NCBI GenBank assembly: GCA_029945375.1
Contig: JAQOTE010000022.1
Coordinates: forward strand, 120,337-184,336
Reading direction: 5' to 3'
From: Agaricus subrufescens
Lineage: Eukaryota > Basidiomycota > Agaricomycetes > Agaricales > Agaricaceae
Length of the DNA: 64,000 bases
The notes beneath the pieces were generated by a model, which saw nothing but the letters and a program-made list of their open reading frames with translations, was not told where the DNA came from and searched no databases. The position numbers and the translations under genes were made by a program. Shown one piece after another: positions 55,026 through 64,000 of the stretch. Every line of letters begins with the position of its first letter. Positions within the stretch are counted from its first letter, which is position 1.

Positions 55026-57089
55026 CCTGGATCAAAGGGAGGGAGGAAGAATAACTGGAGTGTGAATGTTGAAACTGCGAGTCTATATGTAATGACACTG
55101 AAATCTCGTCTTCACAGCATCATAATTAAAAATACTGTCTACGGTGATTCTTAAGATAATGGTATTTGAGTGCTATTAAAGGGCCGTTGTTGGACCTACG
55201 CTAAATATAGAACTAGTAGATTTATTGCAGGTTTGACTTGTTGTATACTTCTTACAGGCTGATGACTGTTAGATTTATGAGCAATTGTAGCTTTGTGACA
55301 TTCCTATATGTACGGTGTCATGCGGAATTTCAAGGGTGACGAGCATGTGGCTGTTTGTATCGACCACGTATTCGCGCGGTTTCGCGCATTACAACAATTC
55401 TAACAACAGAGGGTGGCGTGCTATTCATCAAGAGAGCTTCTGATTTATATCATGTAATGAGTGCCAGGGTATAGGGTATTAAAGAAGCTAACATCTCGTT
55501 CTGAATTGGACTTGGCTGAGTATAAAGAGTTTTATTTGATTTTGGAGAAATGAGAATTTGAAGAGCTGTGGGAGTAGAAGACAGTCGAGCGGATATAGGA
55601 AATGCGTCCATCAGAATACCATGCAGGAAGTTCAGAAACACGGATGAATATGGGAGCGAAGTGATGCGGTCCAATCCGGAATGGACAAAAATAGCGGACC
55701 TCAAGGAGGACGCACACCAGAGGCCTTGAGTCAATCATAGCCACTAGTGGAGGGAAAGAGGGTTTAGTGATGTTCTCTTTCTCTTCGTGGCCACCAAGAA
55801 GCGGGCAGACGGGTGGGTGCCAGTACCGCTGTACTGCTCGATGATCATATTCTCAGCTGTGTCCGGAAGCGATGGGATTGTTAAGAATGATAGACTGCAC
55901 ACTGAGAATAGCGAGTTGGAGATGCGTCGAGAGGATCTGACGGAGGACAGATTTGTATAACCAGAAATTTCTGCCATACTTATTGATCCCGATGATTAAT
56001 TGTGTTGTTGGGGCTTTCCCCGTAAGCAAGATCGTAGCCATTCTTTCTGTGTGTTTTGATAGTGCCAAGGGATTTGTTCAGTGACACGAAATAAGATGAA
56101 AGAAAGAAAGAAAGTTAGAATGTGATTGTTGTGATTCATCAGGAGGCGAGCCAATGCCAGTGCTGCTGGGTGGGTACCGTTCGAGTCCGCTCGCTCAGAG
56201 TATCACGTCCTAATCTGTTGGTCACTGCTGTGCAACTGGCCAAGATTGAAGGGATAGATAAACTCTCGTCATCATCTAACACTTCGATAAGCGGCAAAAC
56301 TTCAGGCCAGACCTGGGTCCCAGTGGTATGCGCCTATTCATATCTCAAGTCTCACGAGCCTCGCATCGGGATCCCCTTGAATTCAAGTACATGGGCCGCC
56401 GACTGGATTATGCGCTGTAAACTTCGTGCTTGTAATGTCTTACTACTTATCTCAAAAATCACAGGGGCCGAGGAGAACGGCCATGCTTGTTTCTTTTTAG
56501 AAGAGCTGCTTAGCCAGGCCATTGTTGGTCGATATGGACTGCGATCAAGTTCCGGGAACATGGAGACGAATGTAGTTGAGCACGCATCATTGCCTTATCT
56601 TTCTTCGTAGTCAAATTACAGAAATGAATGGATGATATGGGCGCCAGCCACCAAAACAGACACGTGGGAAATGGCTGACTAGCTGGCTCTTCTCCAGATG
56701 CGTCAGGGGGGACGGAAAAAGCACTCACCCGACTCTCATAGCGCCTACTTGCGCAGCCATGCAACCAATCTGCAGCATTATTGATGGCTAGCAATCAAAA
56801 CCATCCGGACTATGCGAGGCTTTATCAAGTGGTGGAGCTCCAGCGCTAGTGTGCTTAACCGCCGTATGAAGGTAAGACTCCCGTTGCACACGACCGACCT
56901 TCCCGGCTCCGGTATTGAGATTTTAACGCCATAACTCAACACAATCAGGTAGGATCCCTTCGTGCATGTCACCCCGAGTTGACAGACAGAGTTTCGAACA
57001 GTGTCTTGCGCGTCAATCTTCCACGTTGCCACCAGCCCCCCACGATCCATATAAACGACTTCGCAGCCACAATACGTTATGCCTTTGCA
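55026..57089. other. Intergenic, no convincing gene
   Basis: Short frames exist on both strands (for example minus 55744–55977 and plus 56122–56610). None shows motifs or consistent splicing that I can support. The end nearest 57090 is the leader of the membrane protein gene. Confidence 0.35.
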
Positions 57090-58751
57090 ATGCTGTTCTT
57101 CCTCATCATGTCGATGTTTATACGTCAGCTTGCAGGGGCCCCTATTCCCACCTATTCTACTGGCATCTCTTCGACTGTGTCCCTTCTTCTGTACGCTCGC
57201 ACAGATGGTGACGGCTGTGCGCAGCCAGATCAACGCTCGATCGCTGACATAGTCTGGGGCTGTCTCGTTACTATCTTTGCCTGCACGTGGATAGCCGTCC
57301 ACCCCAACATACCGTCTCCCACCGATTCTCGTTGGAATGTTTTCAAGCGAGGGCTGTCCACTATGACGTATGCTCTCATAGCCCCCGAGCTTATGGTAGC
57401 ATGGGCCTTGCACCAGTATCTTGGTGCGAGGCAAATCATGCACGATTTCAACAAGGAAATTCTTAAAAGTACGAAAATGTTTTCCTCGATTTTTACTTTC
57501 GCTTATCAGCTGTGTTCGAATCCAGGAAAAATATCTCATAGTTCTTTTTATCGACGGACCATCAAATATATCAAGCGTTGGTTTCAAGAGGAATACGATG
57601 GATCCGGTGATGCCAGGTGGACAAAAACACACGGATTTTTCATTCAGATGGGAGGTTTCATGCTGTACGAGAACGGGGTGCCTGTCAACGTCCTCACGTA
57701 CAAGAGCCTCAAAAATTTGATCAAGGAGGGACGAGTCGACATTCCTAGGATTACCGAACGAACGATTAACGACAAGAGCAAGAGCGACTACCTGTCGAAA
57801 GGATTTGTTGTTGTACAAACGACTTGGTTCGTGGTGCAATGCATAGCCCGTTGGGCGAAGTCTCTTCCATTGGCGGAGCTGGAGGTTGTAACCCTCGCCT
57901 TCGCTGTTCTGAACGCCATCACATATGCTCTGTGGCTCAACAAGCCCCAAAACGTTCAGGAAGGGATCATGATCGATCTGAAGCCTGCCAACAGCGCTCA
58001 GGAGGAGATCAAGATCGATCTGAAGCCCCTCGACCTCACGCGGCTCGAAATTCCCGAAACTAGGACTTTTGTGACCGCGAGGTCATCACAGCCCAGCCCT
58101 CTCGAACTTCTATCACCATTCTTACCCTTTTCGCCAACCTCAGGTGTTTCAGAAGAATCTCAGAGTCCGCAGAGCTGGTTGCATCGTTATCTACTCAAGG
58201 ATTATCACCGTTGGAAGGGATCATGGCCCGGCCTTCTGTGGTTTATCATGTATCGCATCCCATACCGCATCATAGTATCAGCACTTCGCCCTATGAAGAA
58301 GCTTATCAGCTGTAATCCACGTCAAGGGTCTTCTAAGCGGGTACGAATGTTCGGGTACGAAACCCTGGAAGCACCTCCTCCCATTATGGAGCCATATCTT
58401 CCTTGCCTTATTGGGATGTCGTTCGGGCTGTTACATGTCATTGCTTGGAAATCTGGGCCTACGGAGCTTGAGAAACAGCTCTGGAGATACTCGACCATCG
58501 TGATCATAATCGAGCCCTTTCTTTACGCAATCGCCACGCGTGTCACATCACGTAAGAGGACTGGAGGCAGCCTATGGGATAATATTGAATATCTTCTGAT
58601 TTTCTTGATTTGGTTTCCTTTCATTATTGGCCTGCCTGCTTATGTGATTGCGCGTGTTGCCCTCTTCACGCAGGCGCTGGCTTCCCTGAGGCAGTTGCCC
58701 CCCCTTGCGTTTTGTGATGTTGACTGGGGTTCAGTTATCCCTCATCTCTGA
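57090..58751 (+). CDS. Agaricomycete multi-pass membrane protein, paralogue 1
   Basis: The frame is open from 56979, but the first ATG, 57090, aligns with the first ATG of the tandem paralogue, giving MLFFLIMSMFIRQLAGAP, a signal-like start, and 553 residues. Hydrophobic segments include IVWGCLVTIFACTWIAVHP, TYALIAPELMVAWAL, FVVVQTTWFVVQCIA, LEVVTLAFAVLNAITYALW, CLIGMSFGLLHVIAW and IFLIWFPFIIGLPAYVIAR. The block at residues about 177–300 (WTKTHGFFIQMGGF to NVQEG) is almost the same in the second copy. A short internal repeat (IMIDLKP, IKIDLKP) follows it. The family is common in mushrooms and has no known function to my knowledge. A single exon. Confidence 0.75.
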   Translation: MLFFLIMSMFIRQLAGAPIPTYSTGISSTVSLLLYARTDGDGCAQPDQRSIADIVWGCLVTIFACTWIAVHPNIPSPTDSRWNVFKRGLSTMTYALIAPELMVAWALHQYLGARQIMHDFNKEILKSTKMFSSIFTFAYQLCSNPGKISHSSFYRRTIKYIKRWFQEEYDGSGDARWTKTHGFFIQMGGFMLYENGVPVNVLTYKSLKNLIKEGRVDIPRITERTINDKSKSDYLSKGFVVVQTTWFVVQCIARWAKSLPLAELEVVTLAFAVLNAITYALWLNKPQNVQEGIMIDLKPANSAQEEIKIDLKPLDLTRLEIPETRTFVTARSSQPSPLELLSPFLPFSPTSGVSEESQSPQSWLHRYLLKDYHRWKGSWPGLLWFIMYRIPYRIIVSALRPMKKLISCNPRQGSSKRVRMFGYETLEAPPPIMEPYLPCLIGMSFGLLHVIAWKSGPTELEKQLWRYSTIVIIIEPFLYAIATRVTSRKRTGGSLWDNIEYLLIFLIWFPFIIGLPAYVIARVALFTQALASLRQLPPLAFCDVDWGSVIPHL

Positions 58752-59490
58752 ATACGGACTTTATATCGCTCATGTCCAGTAATTTGTATAGGGTTCCCGT
58801 ACATACCATGGATATTTCTTGTATCCTACTCCTCGTTATATGTTGTCCCAATCGAGCATGTGTTGTTCGATGAGAGAAAATCGGATATAAAAATGTAGAA
58901 CATACACGGATGCCGACTTTCTTTGAGACTTGCGCACGGAAAACGATGGGAAGAAATTCGAAACTACCGTAAATTGTGCTCGGGCGAGTGAGAAACCCGC
59001 TAATATTCCGAATAGAACGTCTATACAGTTTGTTATCAGTCTAGAACACAGTCATCATTCCGTGCCATTAATAAAGGCTGGGATATTATCGAAGCTTCCA
59101 TGCGAATATTGGGAATGACGCGACGACACACAGGGCTAGTGCTATGAATAACTATTGCTTCTTATGAAAAAACAAACGATGTTTATTATGCCGCGTGTAA
59201 TTGGTATGGTGAACGCATATCAAGTGGACCAACACTCAAAAGTGGAGTCATAGAGAGGTGCGAACTGGACATCCCTCGCGGATAGCGTCGAGACATGTTG
59301 ATGGAGCGGATAGATGCTGTTGCAATAAAATGCATGGGGGAGCAAGCGCAGGAGGTGTGTCGGAAAACTCTAGTTTGCGTGATCATGCCTTTGAAAAGCT
59401 TGTTAGGCGCCTGATCTTGAATCTTGAGGCTGGCAATGAACATGAGCCCAATATGGTAGGAATGCTTCTATCGCCGTTCCGGGCGCGTTC
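58752..59490. other. Intergenic, no gene seen
   Basis: This separates the tail-to-tail membrane protein gene and LPP-family gene P9. No coding signal is recognised. Confidence 0.4.
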
Positions 59491-60828
59491 TTATCCCCTG
59501 TGTTCCGTTGAAACACATGTTAGATGACGGAAGAGCTTTCTCCAAAACGGAATCTTGAGTGGAGGAACAGTCGTGTAGTGTGCAGGTGCATCATCATTTA
59601 GTCTTCCCGAGACAACCGAAGAGGAGCGTTGGAAGATCCTCCGCCAGATTGGGACTCTCGAGTCACCTGGCATTGGACGATCTGGGGAAATAGTATCTGG
59701 AACAGTTGTATGTTCGGACCGCCCCAATCTCTCTATAGGGTCCGTGGGTTCGATATTTGCCCTTATCTCATGGGATCTACCGGGAGTGCTCACAGCCGCA
59801 TTTGAACTACCGGCTCTCATCGGTGTCTCCTGAAGGTTTCTAGAGCGGACCAAATCTCGCTTATCCTGCGGTTGAAAGAGGGATCGCCAAAAGGGAACGC
59901 TCTGTTTCGGTTCGCGACTTTCTGGTACATGTATATATTTGGGGGGACCATCTCTGATCGTAATCATTGAGGTCATGAATATATTCGAGATATAATATGA
60001 ACTTACGATGTTGGCATTGATATTTCAGTTGCGATTTCGAAACACTGCCTCCACACACCATTCACATTGTTGAAAAACGTTTGCCATTTTGCGCGCATCA
60101 CTTGTGTCTCTTCTTCGGATGGAGGGTTGGAGTCAATCGAATCTTTGTTCTCAGTCTGGTTTCGTAGTTCTAGAAACTGGCCTTGACATTTTTGCAGTAG
60201 TCCGTGACATTCATTTATCGCCGTAAAGACCTCTGAGACAGACTGAACATTTTTGTCGGAAGTCAACGAAGGTGAGCTGCTCCTCTTATCTTCTGACACC
60301 TTTCATCAGCATGTTAACTTCGCGGAATCATGAGATCACTTACCAGTGCCCGTAGTAGTTGACGGTCGCTCAACCGCGTTTTCAAATTCCCTCCGAAATA
60401 CAGACAAAGCTTCTCGGCCTCCTTTTGCATGTAGTACTCCCCCACCCGCACCGAGATAAAACTCGAATAATGCGACCTGTGTTGGCCTTTTCTCTTCCAG
60501 AGCCTCTAGTACTTGTCGATATCGTTTCGCCACTTCTTGAGCAAAAATACTACTTGAAAGACATTATGCAACTCAGTCGTCAAGGGTGTCAACGATTCAT
60601 AGAGATTCCCAAGAGCTTCTGTATCCATACTCTGACTTGCTTCCAGGCCAAGTCGTAGGTCTTCGATGTTCGGCAAAATTTTATACAACGCTATTTCGTG
60701 TATGCGTAAGAATGTTTGTGAATCTGGGGGAAGCTAACGCCAAGTCAGCATCGCAGTGATAGACTTGAGGAAAACCATACGTGGAGGGAAGCGCAAACCA
60801 GAGGTTGCTGGGGCTGCAAAGTGGCCAT
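59491..60828 (-). CDS. LPP-family protein P9, divergent member
   Basis: It has the same gene plan as P7: a tiny first exon (ATG 60828, MATLQPQQPLVCASLH), then an intron. The next exon begins LPPDSQTFLRIHEIALYKI, matching LPPSDQLFMRIHDIPWL with the same splice phase. Later parts match weakly: VALFEF, VFTAINECHGLLQKC, PPSEEETQVMRAKWQ, and a repeated basic aromatic motif, SVPFWRSLF, then RVPIWRRIFQ and KIPFWRKLFRHL at the end. One junction near 60550 changes frame and needs a weak 45-nt intron (GTTGAC...CAAG) or is a frameshift. The other junctions are clean. It lies between the two membrane-protein paralogues. The three PFWR motifs, against one in P7, are the notable difference. Confidence 0.7.
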
Positions 60829-61638
60829 GTTCGAACAGTGGAAACAAGAAACCACTCTTTTGTTCTCCTGAACGAGTAGACTTGCATCAACAGCAGCCGA
60901 ACGAGTGCCGAACCACTATATCGATTACCTCCAAATGCCATTACAGACAATGGATTCATTGTCCGCTTTACTTCGCTTGAAGTTCCAACGCTATTCAATT
61001 CCACATGGTTGAGGATATTTGAACTAACCGTGCAATGAATTTTCAATCACAATCCGCTCTCTGTTCCCACGCATACTGACACCAAATGCGCTGTCCGCCT
61101 CCCTTCGCTCTCAGTCACTTCACAACCAGGTAGCTCTCTGATATCCAGCCTTTGCGGGTGATGATGCTGAGGGCTCGTCTTCTAATGCTCGAGTCAAGCT
61201 TCGAGTCGCACGCATGACGTCAACAACTACCCGATAAAACAACACCTCTAGGTGAGTACTGGAGTACGGTCTGAGTAGGATAAGGTAAGTGAAGTCGTCA
61301 TTTAACTTTATCTGTGACCTTGATGTGACTGATGCGTTCTGAATTAGAAAAATGTCATCTGATTCTATGGCTTGCTGCCCCCTGGTCCGGACGATCGCAT
61401 GTACGCAGCATGTACGAACATGTGTGCCGGCGCGTATGCAGCATGCCAAAAAGCAGATCGCCTATGGAAGCGGTCTAGAAGAGAGGGCAGTGTCCACGAC
61501 GCCTCTTTGCTGCAATCCTAAGGCTTTTCGGGCCTTGGACCAGCAGCGCATCTTGTGCACCTGTCTTCCACGTTGTCCGCTCCGATAGTCTTTATAAACA
61601 ATTTGTTTGCGAACCTCCTATGTTGTGACGCCTCCAAC
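60829..61638. other. Intergenic, no gene seen
   Basis: This is a divergent region between P9 and the second membrane protein gene. The stretch just before 61639 resembles the leader of paralogue 1 (CTTCCACGTTG, TATAAAC), so the duplication included part of the promoter or leader. Confidence 0.45.
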
Positions 61639-63210
61639 ATGCTGACCTCTCTGGTTATGTCAATTTTCATACGCCAGATTTCGGGAGCTCCACTTCCAAA
61701 TTCTTCGTGTGTACTCTCGGCAATGCCTCCTCCTCTATCCACCCTAGTAGACGCTACCGGCTGCGCACCATCTGATCAACGCTCCCTGTGGGAAATAGTC
61801 TGGGGGTGTATCGTTACAATTTTTTCCTGCATATGGATTGCTATCCACCCCAATATCCCGGGTCCAGATGACTCTCGTTGGTGTGTATTCAAGAGGGGAA
61901 TAACCACCATGGTTTACGCTCTCATAGCCCCAGAACTTGTAATGGCTTGGGCGCTACGCCAGCATATCTGTGCACGGCATATTATGCGCGACTATAATGA
62001 AGAGATCCTGAAAAGTACGAAAACACTTTCTTTTGGTGTTACTATTACTTATGGAGTTTATCACCCTGCAGTAGAATCACCTCAAATGCCTTTTCATCGA
62101 CGTGTCGCAAAATTCATCAAGCAGTGCTTTTTCCGTAGGGAAGAGTGCAATAAACCCAACGATGACAGGTGGACAAAAACACACGGTTTTTTCATTCAGA
62201 TGGGAGGTTTCATGCTGCACAAGGATGGCGCGCCTGTCGAAGTCCTCACGTACAAGAGGCTCAAAAATTTGATTAAGGAGGAACAAGTTGACATTCCTAG
62301 GATTACCAAACGAACGATTAACGATAAGAGCAAAAGCGACTACCTGTCGAAAGGGTTTGTCGTCCTACAGACGACTTGGTTCGTGGTGCAGTGTATAGCT
62401 CGTCTGGCAAAATTTCTTCCGTTGGCGGAGCTGGAGGTTCTCACACTCGCCTTTGCTGTTCTAAACGCCATCACATATGCTATATGGTTCGACAAGCCCC
62501 AGAACGTTCAGGAAGGAGTCAGGATCGATTGGAAGCCTACGTCGCCCAGTGGTCCCCACAATCTCGAACTAGAGTTCCAGTCTCCAGAACAACCCCACGG
62601 TACCCGGAGCTGGTTGCATCGCATGCTACTCAAGGACTATGATCATTGGCGGAAAACGTGGTCCGGCCTTTTGTGGTTCATCATGTGTCGCATCCCATAC
62701 CGCGTCGTAGAATCAGCAGGCCGCCTTACGGCAAAGCTCACCGCCTCCACGAACTCAGATGGTGGAGACTACCAGAGAGGCCTTCTTCAGCGCGTGTCAA
62801 TGTTCAGATGCGAAAATGTGGAACGTGTTTCCTTGGCTTGGAAAGTATATCCTCCTTGTGTCATTGGAATACTATATGGGCTGATACACATTCTTGCTTG
62901 GAATTCCGGGCCTACCAAGTTTGAGGAGCAGCTATGGAGATATTCAAGTCTCATTATCACAATCCACCCCGCCTTTGTTGCACTCGTCACATATCTAGGT
63001 ATTATTGCAGATAAGGTGGACGTGCTGTCGGATTTCTTCGACAATAATGGATATCTTGGATATATCCTGCTATATCTTGTCGTAACCGGTTCTTTTGTTT
63101 ATGTGATTGCTCGTGTCGCGCTTATTGTAGAGGCCTTTGTTTCCCTTAGACAGTTGCCTCCCAACACGTTTTGTGATGTTGCTTGGAGTTCATTTATTCC
63201 TCATTTCTGA
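61639..63210 (+). CDS. Agaricomycete multi-pass membrane protein, paralogue 2
   Basis: The frame is open from 61555. ATG 61639 gives MLTSLVMSIFIRQISGAP, parallel to paralogue 1, and 523 residues. It shares IVWGCIVTIFSCIWIAIHP, YALIAPELVMAWALRQ and the strongly conserved central block WTKTHGFFIQMGGF to NVQEGVRID. The part between that block and the last four helices has diverged and is shorter, lacking the IDLKP repeat. It ends YVIARVALIVEAF, then RQLPPNTFCDV. It is probably located in a membrane with many helices. The function is unknown. A single exon. Confidence 0.75.
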   Translation: MLTSLVMSIFIRQISGAPLPNSSCVLSAMPPPLSTLVDATGCAPSDQRSLWEIVWGCIVTIFSCIWIAIHPNIPGPDDSRWCVFKRGITTMVYALIAPELVMAWALRQHICARHIMRDYNEEILKSTKTLSFGVTITYGVYHPAVESPQMPFHRRVAKFIKQCFFRREECNKPNDDRWTKTHGFFIQMGGFMLHKDGAPVEVLTYKRLKNLIKEEQVDIPRITKRTINDKSKSDYLSKGFVVLQTTWFVVQCIARLAKFLPLAELEVLTLAFAVLNAITYAIWFDKPQNVQEGVRIDWKPTSPSGPHNLELEFQSPEQPHGTRSWLHRMLLKDYDHWRKTWSGLLWFIMCRIPYRVVESAGRLTAKLTASTNSDGGDYQRGLLQRVSMFRCENVERVSLAWKVYPPCVIGILYGLIHILAWNSGPTKFEEQLWRYSSLIITIHPAFVALVTYLGIIADKVDVLSDFFDNNGYLGYILLYLVVTGSFVYVIARVALIVEAFVSLRQLPPNTFCDVAWSSFIPHF

Positions 63211-63523
63211 TTGTTCCCCCCTTTATAATGGACTTCATATATCTCATTCCTAGCAGTTATATATTGTGTATTTTGTGTTCCAGTTGACCTCCTACTGGAT
63301 GACTTTCCGTAACGCTAGATTCTAATCATTATATTCTGACCTTTTGCCGGAAATTATCAAGTAAATGTGCCAGCGAATCGCGACGGAAGTCACAAAAAGT
63401 CACGTCCGGGCTAATGAGATAGAGCATGCAGCACAGTCTTGGAGCAGAATACGGCTATAGTAGACAATCATTGCTACCAGTACTACATAATCATACACAG
63501 AACTTCCACCCCACTCATCAAGT
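63211..63523. other. Intergenic, no gene seen
   Basis: This is a tail-to-tail interval between the membrane protein and the P450. Nothing is recognised. Confidence 0.4.
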
Positions 63524-64000
63524 CTACTCATGCAGAGTCGCTTCCTTCAAGGTGACCCACAGCCCATCCTGTGCAAATAACGTCAAATGCGACTTTGGCC
63601 TGATTTTCTCCTTTTTCTTCCTCGATTCTTTTCCATCATTCTTCCAATCCTCTGGTACTCTCGCGCTTTCCGGCATAGCACCAACGTCCACTTTGAAACT
63701 CTCAAACCTCTGTAGCAACCTAACGAGGAAGAACGAAGCTTCATTATAGGCGAACTGTTGTCCTAAACAAATGCGCGGGCCAGCGTTGAATGGAAGGAAG
63801 ATGAAGGGGTTTGGGATCAAGTATTTCTGTAATCTGTCGTCGATGAACCTGTCTGGGTCGAATTCAAGCGCTATCATGGAAGACTTAGTTACAACATCAA
63901 GAGAGGCTAAGAAAGAGGATCAGTACCATCTGGTCCCCATAGATCCTTTCGTCTGTGCATGAGGAAAACGCTATACCCCATTCTTGTGTTTGGGGGAATA
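63524..64000 (-). CDS. Cytochrome P450 (CYP63-like), C-terminal part
   Basis: The gene runs off the window end; only the C-terminal part is visible, ending at TAG 63524–63526. The heme-binding loop FLPFNAGPRICLGQQ contains the Cys ligand in the FxxGxRxCxG pattern. The stretch before it (FDPDRFIDDRLQKY, NPFIFLPF) and the YNEASFFLVRLLQRF helix resemble CYP63-type P450s of wood-decay fungi. One intron is visible (63948–63889 region; WGPDALEF after splicing). It is a membrane-bound monooxygenase using a P450 reductase. The CYP63 assignment is by motif memory and is less certain than the P450 call. Confidence 0.88.

Noticed and set aside
56122..56610. 162-codon plus-strand frame
   Set aside because: No motif, no supporting splice sites, composition like the surrounding intergenic DNA.
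56778..57950. 390-codon minus-strand open frame opposite the membrane protein gene
   Set aside because: It is antisense to a frame with clear membrane segments and a conserved paralogue; its own translation has no recognisable motif.

Overview
The window is genomic DNA of a filamentous basidiomycete, most likely a mushroom-forming agaricomycete. The evidence is many short GT–AG introns (mostly about 44–70 nt), two seven-transmembrane proteins of the DUF6533 type, a CYP63-like cytochrome P450, ACS-family MFS transporters, and LINE and Ty1/copia retroelements. All functional calls come from reading motifs by eye. Exon joins were checked for frame and splice consensus where stated, but no database search was run.

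Layout. 1–7456: the 3' end of a LINE split by a nearly intact Copia element (519–7088; 405-bp LTRs, 5-bp target duplication, one in-frame TGA). 7506–16367: an epoxide-hydrolase-like α/β hydrolase, a large unrecognised protein, an O-methyltransferase and an ACS-type MFS transporter. 16951–37335: an accessory region holding eight copies or fragments of an unrecognised gene family (called 'LPP family' here), one clearly intact (28790–29801). It also holds a Copia 5' remnant, a repeat block with AATCACGATTA and TCGAG motifs, a multi-exon unknown gene (26518–28483), and a 2.7-kb tandem duplication carrying two further MFS transporters.

37949–46876 is core genome: an acidic, probably nuclear protein, a membrane-anchored TAP-type S33 hydrolase, cyclin C (SSN8) head to head with mitochondrial malate dehydrogenase, and an intron-containing tRNA-Gly(GCC). 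48447–55025 has two DUF6533 membrane proteins flanking a secreted GDSL/CE16-fold protein whose catalytic residues appear to be lost. 57090–63210 has two tandem paralogous membrane proteins, with a divergent ninth LPP-family gene between them on the opposite strand. The window ends in the C-terminal part of a P450.

Most notable: (1) the undescribed LPP family, with a conserved 13–16-codon first exon and a birth-and-death pattern; (2) the GDSL-fold protein with all recognisable catalytic blocks altered; (3) a 6-nt micro-exon in malate dehydrogenase. I see no CRISPR, phage or bacterial-type features.
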